Part shown: one piece after another, positions 1 to 9,931 of the stretch
Position numbering within the stretch: position 1 is the first letter of the stretch
How the letters are laid out: each line of letters begins with the position of its first letter
Origin: Pelargonium cotyledonis
Lineage: Eukaryota; Streptophyta; Magnoliopsida; Geraniales; Geraniaceae
Assembly (NCBI GenBank): GCA_036897625.1
Contig: JAYMTA010000252.1
Coordinates: 1-33,324, forward strand
Length of the DNA: 33,324 bases
Direction of reading: 5' to 3'
Translations under genes and position numbers: made by a program
Notes under the pieces: model-generated
Seen by the model: only the letters and a program-made list of their open reading frames with translations
Told to the model about the DNA's origin: nothing
The model's database searches: none

Positions 1-655
1 CATATGTGTTAGCTAATATCATCCAGGCTTCGTGGGAGGTTTTAGAATTGGTGATGAGAGGAACTAGGTTCGATGAAAGAGTACCAATAAGTGCCCCAAA
101 CAAGAGTTTGTCTTGGCGTGACCATGTTTGATAAGCAGGATTGCTAGATTCAACTTTGTCTGTGGTGATAGTGGGTGAGGGAGCTAGATGAGATCCATCA
201 ATGAATTTTTGTAGATCATATCTAATGAGAATGGCTTCTGTTTGAGTTTTCCAGGAAGGTAATTTGTGGGTGTAAGTTTAATGGAGTTGTGAATGGTTAT
301 TAATGTAAGAGGTTTTGTGGGTTCTTGGGTATTTAGAATGGTTGTCTGTGTATTTTTGACATCCATTGAGATTTTATTTGAGAAAAATCTTGTTTGAATT
401 TGAAGAACACGATTCAAGAGGAAGAGAATAGAAAGAAAAAAAAAATTTGAAGCAGCCTATAGCTCTGATACCATAATGAAGTTACAGAGAAGATAATTGA
501 AAAATGTTACTTGTATTTTCATTAAACTGTTATGGTTTATATATACAACTTACAATATCACAGAATAAGGAAACTAATTACACAGGAATTTAGGAAACAA
601 AATAAAGAAAAGTAAATAAACTAAGTAACTTTCAATATTTTCTATATTCTTATCA
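1..655 (-). mobile_element. Copia-type LTR retrotransposon, 5' part (fossil)
   Basis: Read on the minus strand, this is the beginning of a Ty1/copia-like element: an LTR (476-655), a primer binding site complementary to initiator tRNA-Met (462-473, TGGTATCAGAGC on the element strand), a short leader, and then gag-like coding sequence of the plant UBN2 kind towards position 1. The gag-like part is recognised from short stretches such as LITNSKTSHEAW. The element runs off the window, so the rest of it and the second LTR cannot be seen. The visible gag-like part looks broken. Age cannot be judged without the partner LTR. Confidence 0.8.
476..655 (-). repeat. Copia long terminal repeat
   Basis: About 180 bp bounded by TG...CA ends (TGAAGTTAC at 476 and CTTATCA ending at 655 on the plus strand). 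Two bases separate it from the tRNA-Met primer site, the standard arrangement at the inner edge of a 5' LTR. The outer boundary is the less certain one, because the target-site duplication can only be tested with the other end of the element. Confidence 0.7.
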
Positions 656-1504
656 CCGAATGTTAGTTTGTAACGTTTCAACCTCTCACGAATTTGATTG
701 AGTCTCAATTATTAAGTACATGACCAAAGTTTGACACCTCATTCAATTTTTATTTTTTGTTGATAGAAACCAACGACAAAGTTAATAATCATTGACGGTG
801 AACACCGAGTTAGTTACAAAATTAAAGTATAAGTACCATATTGGGTACCACTTTAAGTTTTCGCTTTAATTTTTCAAATATGACAAAAGTTAAAATACAA
901 ATAACTAATTTTTAATATTATAATTCTTTTCTTGTAGTACTTTTTCATATCGGGAATACCGCACTTCATTCGTATAATAAAATCATTAGAATAAGGTCAT
1001 CAATTCTCCATCGTATCTAATTGTTAACATGACTAAGTCAGAACGCACTAATCTTGTGCAAAGAGTCAATTGATAGTGAGAAGATTCTCACAAAATTGGG
1101 AGTTACCCAATTTAGCAAACCGGAGGCCCTAGGCAAGCCATCCCCTAGCCTGTATTACTACACCTAACCCCAAACCAATCACTAACTGAATCATACCGTA
1201 AAACTTGAGACGACCCCGCAGCCTGATTCTACCTCGAAAATTGCCAACTACTATTAGGACACTAGACGAGTTGTAACCCAGATCGCCAAACCCACAAGCA
1301 CCACTTCCCGAACCAGATCTCATCGATCTCTGCCTGCCCGTGACTTGGTCCTATCACAAGAGCCATCACAAACTCTCCTCGGACTGAATTCTGCCATAGC
1401 TACATGCTCACCTTCAGTTGCCTACCCTTGATCACCAATTACGCATTGCAATAAAATGCATACTTACTGTATGTAGATTGTAGTGGGGGAAGAAAATTAA
1501 ATAT
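656..1504. other. Intergenic, nothing recognised
   Basis: AT-rich intergenic DNA with a patch of clearly higher GC content at about 1110-1440. The patch has short open frames but no protein family I recognise, no tRNA and no obvious terminal repeats. It may be an old insertion. Confidence 0.4.
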
Positions 1505-1760
1505 TACTCTCTCCGTCTCAAAATGAGTGTCTTGTTTGTCTAATTTTTTTGTTCCAAAATGAGTGTCTTGTTTCCATTTTTATATTATTATATTAGTGTT
1601 CTTCCCATATTACCTTTATCACTTATGCACATGGACAAATCTGCACATGGGTGCACATGAAGAAAATGAGAGTTATATTGGAAACACACTAAATTATGTT
1701 ATAATTCTTAATTTTTACAAAAAATAAAAATAAGACACTCATTTTGAGACGGAGGGAGTA
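1505..1760. mobile_element. Stowaway-type MITE
   Basis: A 256-bp element with inverted ends matching the Stowaway (Tc1/mariner) signature: CTCTCTCCGTCTCAAAATG at the left and CATTTTGAGACGGAGGGAG at the right, each flanked by the TA dinucleotide that these elements duplicate on insertion. The GAGTGTCTTG motif recurs just inside the left end. There is no coding capacity, so it would need a mariner-like transposase in trans. It lies about 0.6-0.8 kb upstream of the RGLG transcript. Confidence 0.93.
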
Positions 1761-3128
1761 CTATCTTAATAAAATTATAATCCTATAATGAGATAAGATA
1801 GTTTTGCCCGAATCATCCACCCAAGATACCCAATATCCAAATTTGCTCCATGTATAACGCACACGCCACCGACTAATTTGACAACGACGCCACATTTGTA
1901 TGTGGTAACACTTCTGTCCTTTTTCTTCTTCAATTCTAATGAAAATCAATTCGAGTATGATATAATAATTATAAACAAGCTGCAAATGTTTATTTCGATT
2001 TTGATTTCTTGTAACAGTCTTACTTTGGTCTCCAAATTTCAATCTTTTTGACTTAATTTGATATTTGAATTTTTTTATATAAAAATAATTCTTAAAATTT
2101 CGTGTTTGGCTCTAATTTAATTATGAACTTTTTATATAATCTCTAATAACACCTATTTTGTGTCAATATATAAAAGATCAAAGATGATTTCAGATTAAAA
2201 CATTATTCAAATACCAAATCAAGGTGGAACAGATCAAGGACTTGGTTAAAAAAAGTTCAGGAACCAAACCGGTTAAAACATAATAAAAACGAAAACTTGA
2301 TCCCCAGAACCAAAAGCAACACTCCTTTCTTCTGATCTGATTGGGTTCCTTTCTTTTGGATACAAGGAATCAGAGCTCGGAAACTGAAAGAAACTGGATT
2401 TGACGGTTCTTCTTCTTCACGTCCAGGTATTTGGTTTCCACTTCCTCTAACAAAAAGGCCATCTTTTTGTTGTTTGTTACAACCAGATATAGCATTTTCT
2501 GACGATTACCGGTTCCAAAGTTAGCTTCAAACTGAATAGCCGCTAGTTAGGGTTTCTGGTAGGTTCTAGGTGAATAGGGTTTTTGGTTTTCCACTCTGTC
2601 ATCAATGCCGCTAAAGTTTGTTGTTCATTTTGGTGTTTTCTTTTGCTGTAATTTTCACGAAGATCTATGCTAATTGTTCTTCCACGAACTAACCTACATG
2701 TTTATATGTAATACGTTTACTCTCTTTTATAGGTTGCGTGTTCGTATTTCGTAACTTCTAATTTTCAGTCAATCTCGGTAGCTCTTTAAATAAAGTTTTG
2801 TATTTGAAGTTGATAAATATAAATGTCTTGTTTGAGAAGATAGACTTTTCCTTTGAGTCGGTTTGGGTGGACAAAATTGAGACGACTCTTTTGGATTTAT
2901 TGCTTGTCTGACGAGATATCCATTCACATGAAAGTTTCAGCTTTTGAAGTTTGATCCCAAAACCCCCATAATTTGCTAGAAAGTTTTGATATTGAATTAG
3001 TCTCTTTTATTTGTGCAGATTTAATTTGTATATATTGTTGGGTTTGATTGTATTTGGTATCTTGTTGCATCGCGAAGGAGTGAAGCACTATTTGTTTAAG
3101 ACTTTCCCTTCAGGATTTGAGTTGATTA
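1761..3128 (+). promoter_or_regulatory. RGLG upstream region and 5' UTR with leader intron
   Basis: The region ahead of the RGLG start codon. A likely non-coding first exon ends at 2426 (CCAG before GTATTTGG). A leader intron runs 2427-3018, ends in TTGTGCAG, and is T-rich as plant introns are. The second exon carries about 110 nt of UTR before the ATG at 3129. Introns in the leader are common in plant housekeeping genes and often raise expression. I see no clear TATA box. The transcription start is inferred to lie near 2300-2350. Confidence 0.5.
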
Positions 3129-4677
3129 ATGGGCCTCAGCAATTCGAAAGAGGAGGCGGGTTCATCATCATTCCGTTCAACTTCTTCTCCTTCTTGGAAT
3201 TCTCCTTATGAGTATCCTCAATCATCACCGTATGAACAAGAAAGTAGTTATCCCCCACCACAGCAAGCATATCCTACGCAACCATACCCCCCACCGCAGG
3301 AATCATATCCCCCACGGCTGCAACCCTATGCACCGCAGCAACCCTATGCACCACAGTATCGGCCCCCTTCTCAGCACTATGTCAGTGCTCCGCCTGCCCG
3401 TGATGGAAGGAGACTAGACAGGAAGTACTCCAGAATTGATGATAATTTCACCTCCTTAGACCAGGTAGGCTTGACATGCAGCAAGAATCACATAGAGTAA
3501 CTCTTTTTTATTATGATATAACAGTTTATTTCATATATATTTTTTAATATTACAATTTACTTTAGTCGCTCAAATGCCATACTTTTCAGTTGTATAAATA
3601 GCTTGAACTTTTTTTTCTTTTTTTTTTTTTTTTAATTTCCTATCATTACTATAGTCTCAATGGCCAATCTTAGTTTCTCTGTGAAAACCCTCCTTTTAGT
3701 TATAAGAATCTCACAGTTATCATTGGCACTCAAGCCACCAGTCAAAGACAGTGGTACTTTTTGTTTGGGTTTGCCTATGGGAAGGCTGAAAGGTTACATA
3801 ATTGGAATAAGATTTTTTAAGAGCTATAGTACAGTGGCTTAAGTTTTTTGGATATAGGTGCCTCATTTATGAAAGATGTTATCTTCTACTTTCACAGAAC
3901 CCAACAGCGCTGTTGCTAATGGCATTGGTGTTCCCATATTTGATTAAAGGCATTGCTTTGGCGTCAGCTGCATAATTAACAATGGTCAATAACCCCAAAT
4001 TCTCTTTTAGACATAGGAATATGTTTTTCTATACTTGCATGTGGAGCATATCTAGCAGTTCCCTTTGTTTGTGAATAACAACACACCATTAAGTTGAAAA
4101 GAGGCTGATGATTTTATGGACTTGATTTGGTGCAATTAAATAAGATGATTTTCAGGGATCATTTTAAGAAGTTAATGAGCTCTTGCAAGTTCATACATAC
4201 ATACATACATACATACATACATTTTTTTTTTGTTAAAATAGTTAGTCCCATGTTGTTTGTTTATTGTAATTTATGTTTGATTTTGAACATTTTGCTGGAA
4301 CTAATAATCAAGTGACTACAAATGGCCAAAATCCCCACTGAAATTGTTGTTATGTGTTGCTTGGTGATCATCTGTTACTTGATTTCTTATGGCTGGATAT
4401 CTCTTGATGGAAAGAGGCTGTTGACATGTCATTAGTTTTGATGTTCAAGTATCTGTTGCTTGTGTTAGTTGAAAGACATTTGATTTTTGCTGCTGCTTTA
4501 TTTGGTATAGGACATGTTGATAAATTCAGCATTTGAATGTTCATTATTAAGATTTGGAGTGTTTTCTTACCTCAAAATGATATTTTACAGGTGACTGAGG
4601 CTCTTGCACGTGCTGGCCTTGAGTCTTCCAATCTTATTGTTGGTATAGATTTCACAAAGAGTAACGAGTGGACAGGT

Positions 4678-4755
<78 letters not shown>

Positions 4756-7518
4756 CACACTTGCACACCCTTGAGCATATAGTAATTAGTTGTGGTAGTA
4801 CATGCTTAACTGGATTTGGTTAATAGGTGCAAAATCGTTCAATAGGAAAAGCCTGCATCACATTGGCAATGGTCACAATCCCTATGAACAAGCAATATCC
4901 ATTATTGGAAAAACCTTGGCTGCTTTTGATGAGGATAACTTGATTCCCTGTTTTGGCTTTGGAGATGGTATTCTCTCGTACTTACTCTTTTTTGTTGGAT
5001 TCATTGGGTTGAAATGTTTGGATGACGAATATTACTTCTATGATTCTTCCAGCATCTACACATGATCAAGATGTCTTTAGTTTTCATCCAGACGGGAGCT
5101 TTTGTAATGGATTTGAGGAATTACTGAGTTGCTATAGACGAATTGTCCCTTATCTAAGACTTGCAGGTTTTGATTATACTTCATTATCTTGGTAATGTGT
5201 ATTTGTTTGGTTAATGGGTATTGTATCTTATTCTTCTTATTTATTCATGGCAGGACCAACATCTTTTGCACCTGTTATTGAAATGGCCACGACAATTGTT
5301 CAGGAGAGTGGTGGCCAATATCATGTTTTGGTGATAATTGCTGATGGGCAGGTAATGCAACCCAAACTTCATCTTTCCTTCTTCAGTGCCATTTGTTTAG
5401 ACTAAAGGTTCTGATTTTGTTCATAACTAATTATTATGTTCTTGAAATTAATATCTTTGAACTGTAACATGAAAATGATGCCTTGCAACTATAGCCATTT
5501 AACTGTATGGAATTTTAGCTATATTATGGACACTGCAATTGGAGTTTAAGGTCTCTATTAGTTTTAAGATAGGTCCCAATTTAGACTTTAAGGTGTCTTG
5601 TTTGAGTATTTGGGATAGGTTGTAGCAAGTAATGGTTCTTTTTGGAAACTAAGAATGTTCTTTGTTTTCATTTACTGTTGATTTTTGCTTTAGGCCCTAT
5701 AAACTAAAGTTTTGTAGACCAGCAGCAGCAGCAACGAGTAGTAAATTACTGTTTCTACTACAGTTACAAAATTCTAACATTGATGGCTAGATATAAAATA
5801 CCATACTACTGTCACTCTGTGCGTTCCTGCAATGCAAACTGCATGATGTGTTAAACAGTTGATCATATTCCAATTCCACATTATTGCTGTGCAGGTAACT
5901 AGAAGTGTTGATACTGAACCAGGTCGGTTAAGTCCGCAGGAGCAAAAGACTATCAATGCCATTGTCGAAGCAAGGTAAATCTATTATTATAACTTTTTTT
6001 ATCTCATTATTGGTTGTTCACTCCACCATATCTTGTTATAATTTTTTTCTATTACAGTAAATTCCCACTGTCAATTATATTAGTTGGTGTTGGAGATGGA
6101 CCCTGGGATATGATGAGGGAATTTGATGACAATATTCCTGCACGGACCTTTGATAATTTCCAGGTCAATGATCAGGGATTTTTTTCCCTTTGATGTGTTA
6201 GCATGTTATTTCTCATATATTTTTACTGACTAGTGGTTGATGGGATTGCGATGTTTCTTTTATAGTTTGTTAACTTCACAGAAATTATGTCAAAGAATGT
6301 GGCCCCATCTCGAAAGGAAACAGCATTTGCTCTTTCAGCTTTGATGGAAATTCCATCTCAATATAAAGCGACAATAGAGCTTAACTTACTAGGGTACTGC
6401 TATCTATTCGTCATGTTTCTTTTATTCTATCAATGTGTGGGCATACTTTTTATTGGATTTTTTTATTTTTTTTTTACTTTGCAGTGGCCGGAAGGGAAAT
6501 GCTCCTCAAAGGGTCGCTTTACCCCCTCCGATATATGGTGCACCTTCTACCGGTAGCTCAAAGACTTTCCGTTCCACAAGTTTTGCACCGAGTTTGCCTC
6601 CGTATCAAGAAGAGAGCAAGCCTGTTAGTTCAGCTCCACCTGCTTCAAGTTCTGTGTCTGATCATCAGGTATGTAGAATTTTGGACCGAATGTCATATTT
6701 TGTGATTTACAAAGCAATACATTATGTCCTATTCGGTTTATGTATGTTAAACATGATGCCGTGTTTTTTTATTTGTTTCATATCCAGTGATGTTCAGTGA
6801 TATTCTTTCAAAAATAATGTTGACAATATTTATGATATCTATATAACTATTAGTCAAAGTGAACATGTTTATGGGCAAGAGTTGGCTCAACTAACAAGAG
6901 GTTAAAGGAACATGCTGAGGTTTTGAATACTTCCATTTGTTCAGATTGAGGTTTTGGGATCGGGGAAGGCTATGGGCTATCCCCCATTGTTTAGACCATC
7001 TTTATACAAAAACCAAAAATCAACATGTCTACCATCAGAGTCAAATATTAGACAAAATGCTACCCTATTATGGCTAAGAGTTCGCTTATCGGTTATCATT
7101 GACTTTTGCTTTTTTAGCTTTTGTAGATGTTCTGTAGGCAGGATGTTGTGCCCCCTTCATTTAATTAATTAATTAATTAACTCATGTATTGTTCGGTCTT
7201 TTGCTTGAGTTATTATCATTGTCTTCTTAAGTCTGGTGTTGAAGTTGACATCTTTGCTTTGTCTTGATCTTGAACAGCTTTGCCCTATCTGCCTTACTAA
7301 TCCAAAAGACATGGCCTTTGGCTGTGGGCATCAGGTAAGCTTTATCACTTATTTATCCCTGGTTTTCATTAAGTAAAGAGAGAAGTAGAGGGATATTTGG
7401 CACTTCAAGTTTTTATTTACGTGCATTCTTTTGGCAGACGTGTTGCGAGTGTGGACCAGGCCTTCAATCATGCCCGATCTGTCGAAGCCCAATACAGACA
7501 AGAATAAAACTATACTGA
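3129..7518 (+). CDS. RGLG: RGLG-type E3 ubiquitin ligase (copine/VWA plus RING)
   Basis: Eleven coding exons: 3129-3464, 4591-4675, 4827-4967, 5053-5166, 5254-5351, 5895-5974, 6058-6163, 6266-6393, 6485-6668, 7278-7334, 7438-7518, giving 469 residues, close to Arabidopsis RGLG1/2. The protein begins MGLSNSKEE, so Gly2 is a probable N-myristoylation site for plasma-membrane attachment. Residues 20-90 are rich in YPPPQ-like repeats. A copine/von Willebrand A domain spans about 113-355 ([23 protein letters not shown]). A C3HC4 RING finger closes the protein, with Cys426, 429, 440, 445, 448, 455, 458 and His442 all present. Known relatives build Lys63-linked ubiquitin chains with UBC13-type E2s and act in auxin, ABA and drought signalling. 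Family assignment is firm; which paralogue it is cannot be told. Confidence 0.95.
3607..3633. repeat. Poly-T tract in RGLG intron 1
   Basis: Long T run broken by single C residues, inside the 1.1 kb first coding-region intron (3465-4590). Low-complexity intron sequence. Confidence 0.8.
4193..4222. repeat. (ATAC)n microsatellite
   Basis: About seven perfect units of ATAC followed by a T run, in RGLG intron 1. A likely polymorphic marker with no coding role. Confidence 0.9.
4680..4750. repeat. Compound (TC)n(AC)n microsatellite at a splice donor
   Basis: Roughly 20 CT/TC units followed directly by 15 AC units, with two degenerate CACAC pieces after it. It starts four bases after the GT of RGLG intron 2 (donor G at 4676) and makes up nearly half of that 151-bp intron. 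Confidence 0.95.
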
Positions 7519-8968
7519 TCACCATTTCCGCCATTGCTGGGAATTCTCGCAGTGGCTGGTATGGCTGGTATTCATTAATCATCATCCATGTCCCGGCCCT
7601 ATTGGAATGACAAGAAGCCGCCAATTCACCCATGTGTACATTTCCCAATTGGATTTATTTTTTTTATATGTTAACAAGTTATTCTTTATAGACGTCCATA
7701 CCGAAAATCAGTTGGAGAATCAGATAGGTTGCTGGGATAAGAAACTTGATACATAAGCTAGAGATGATTTAGTTGCTGCACATATCCAAATGAGATCTTG
7801 TTGGTGAGACCATCAGTCCTGTTTGTTTGGTAGTTGGGTATTCTGGGTTGCTGCTCTGTTAACATCTTAGTGTCATTTAATTAATTCAATTTCTTGATCA
7901 CAACTACTCAGAATTCATTGATTGCTTAATTTTAGTTAGATTTTGACCCTAATTGACATTGAGTGGTCCAATGGTTTTTAATGTGAGGACAGTGTCAATT
8001 ATGGGACCCTTTTATTGCATGTGGTGTTTTGAAGTCAGATTCTTTCTAGGGTCCAAAATTGTTGTATTAATTGTGATGAGTTTATGTGTTTCATGTATAG
8101 TGCTTTTTATTGTCCTTTCTTCAATCAACTACAAGTCCATTGAAACTGATGTCTTGGCTGTGAATTGCAATTTCTGGAGTCCTTGGATTTGAAATTTTTT
8201 ATTACAAGCACTTCGTGTGCAATTGTTCTTGGAGGTGAACATTAATGGAAGGTCTGGTACTGATGAACTATTTAATTTTGTTGTGCTCCATAGTGTCCCA
8301 AGCTTTTTAATTTAATGTTTCAACCTTAAAGCTCCAACCATAGCACATGACTTGTAAATCACTTTGAACATATCATATGATTATGAATCCATGATATGTT
8401 TAGTCCATTAAACCAAGATAGAAAGGATTCTTCTCGTGCTCGGGCGAGAGCAGTACTATAATAGATGACTTTCTAGAAAGCCCTCGTACTGCATCTGTTA
8501 CTCATGAATGTGATCATACTAGCATTAAAGCATAAAATGCTGTCATAATTCTGCAGTTAAGCGTGCTTGAGTAATAGTAATACTAAAATGAGTGACCTTC
8601 TTGAAAAGATCTGGTATTGCTTTTCTCAAACTTTTTGACTGTTTTGATTACCGTACCTTTTCGTTGTACCTTAGTTTGCAATGTACACTGACATTGTAGC
8701 TCTCAAATTCGACTTCACTTGACACTTTTAATTGAGCGGGAGTAGTTTCACACCGTAAAACAATTTAGATCGAAATAGAAGAAAAATTAAAGAGATAAGA
8801 TGCAAAATTTAAAAGTACAAACAATACATGGCTGTATAGTGAGACGTTTGTGACACAATCGACATTAAATAAACCTGTATTCTGTGCTGCATTTATTGCA
8901 ATCTCAACTGTATCCGCAAACCAGCTCTCTCCATTTCACTACAAAACTCACACCATCCCATACTGGAT
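7519..8968. other. RGLG 3' UTR and intergenic DNA
   Basis: The first few hundred bases after the RGLG stop are probably its 3' UTR (AT-rich, with several AATAAA-like words). Beyond about 8200 the sequence is ordinary AT-rich intergenic DNA with short open frames but no recognisable product. A TTAAATAAA word near 8864 could serve as the TATA element of the small gene that follows. Confidence 0.4.
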
Positions 8969-9457
8969 ATGGGATCCAAGGGATACGGACCATTCATTTC
9001 TCTCCTCAATCTCTTCCAATCCGCCATGTCTACTTGCTCATCATCAGCTGTTATTGAGATGGTCACTGGTAAGCTCCCATACCAGAGGCTGCAACATGAA
9101 GGCGGGTTCGTCGACGAAGAAGACAGACTCAGATCATTATCATCATCAAGATCGAGCTCGTTCAGGTTCAGGAGGGTCCATATCAGGAGGAGGCTGAGGC
9201 TGCGAGTACCGAGCCTGAGGAGGTTCATGATGAGACGAGTGAGGCTGGCCTCTGCTGTGAGAGGTTCTTGCAGGAAGGTGATCAAGAGATTGAAAGAGAG
9301 CAGAGCTCATATTGGTGATCTCTTTGCTGGGAATTATATGTTCTTGCAGGTTGGTCCAACCCCAATCAAGTGCCATGACAAGTACTCGTTTTGTAACAAC
9401 ACCTATAGTGGACTCAGTGGATTGGCTTCTGCACATTCTCTTCGAAGGATTGCTTGA
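8969..9457 (+). CDS. Short basic plant protein of unknown function
   Basis: Uninterrupted single-exon frame of 162 residues. The C-terminal half matches, as I remember it, a plant-only family of small uncharacterised proteins: an Arg-rich helix (RRRLRLRVPSLRRFM) followed by a block resembling VIKRLKESRAHIGDLFAG and NYMFLQVGPTPIK. The first 45 residues are Ser-rich and variable. I see no signal peptide or membrane segment. The strongly basic middle (about 70-105) suggests nucleic-acid or membrane binding, which is inference only. I chose the first ATG; Met20 (9026) is an alternative start. Strand choice rests on that recognised block, since the opposite strand is also open here. Confidence 0.7.
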   Translation: MGSKGYGPFISLLNLFQSAMSTCSSSAVIEMVTGKLPYQRLQHEGGFVDEEDRLRSLSSSRSSSFRFRRVHIRRRLRLRVPSLRRFMMRRVRLASAVRGSCRKVIKRLKESRAHIGDLFAGNYMFLQVGPTPIKCHDKYSFCNNTYSGLSGLASAHSLRRIA

Positions 9458-9635
9458 GCAAATCAATCACTCGACCAATCCTGATCTAATTATTACTGTT
9501 CAATTTGTTCTTGAATTGTGTTTCTGTAATGAAATATAGGGTTGTTTTCGTATCCAATAATAGAAGATGGCCTTTCTTGAATCTTGGTGTTATTTCGTTT
9601 CTTGATTATTTTATGAACACACACACAGCTTTAAT

Positions 9636-9931
9636 GGGCAAAGATCCGACATCGAGATGCCAAATCTTTTCGTTGATGTGAACTTTTGAGTAAGATTCCC
9701 CGTGCGACGACAATTTCACTTAGTACTGCTGGATCGCTAAGGCTGACTTTCGTCCCTGCTCGACGGGTGGGTCTTGCAGTCAAGCTCCCTTCTGCCCTTG
9801 CTCTCGCGGGCCAATTCTCGTTTGTTCGAGGAAATCTTGCACGCCTCCGTTACCTTTTGAGAGGCCTACCCTCTATAGAAACTGTCTACTTGAGACTGTC
9901 CCTTGACCCGTAGGTCATGACACAAGGTTAG
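9636..9931 (-). pseudogene. Nuclear copy of chloroplast 23S rRNA fragment (NUPT)
   Basis: Read on the minus strand, this is part of the 3' half of plastid 23S rRNA. On the plus strand the landmark words are CCGACATCGAGATGCCAAAT, GTCCCTGCTCGACGGGTGGG, GTCTTGCAGTCAAGCTCCC and CGTAGGTCATGACACAAGG, which agree with chloroplast rather than mitochondrial or cytosolic rRNA. Compared with the plastid gene as I recall it, roughly 30 bases are missing near 9695-9710 and there are scattered substitutions, so it is an old, decayed nuclear insertion and not a working rRNA. Only this part of the gene is present. It lies 3' of the small basic protein gene. Confidence 0.88.

Noticed and set aside
1129-1323. 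Gly/Leu-rich minus-strand frame
   Set aside because: No family recognised, no flanking exon signals, and chance frames of 64 codons are frequent.
4680-4750. Direct repeats as a possible CRISPR array
   Set aside because: Dinucleotide microsatellite with no spacers, in a plant nuclear intron.
4537-4782. Frame with Ser-Leu and His-Thr repeats
   Set aside because: It is RGLG exon 2 read through into the microsatellite intron, not a separate gene.
8893-9285. Minus-strand 130-codon frame opposite the small basic protein
   Set aside because: It is the antisense of the plus-strand gene, whose C-terminal block matches a plant family I recall; the minus frame gives low-complexity Ser/Leu sequence.
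9686-9913. 75-codon plus-strand frame
   Set aside because: It lies within the plastid 23S rRNA fragment on the strand opposite to the rRNA; no protein is expected.
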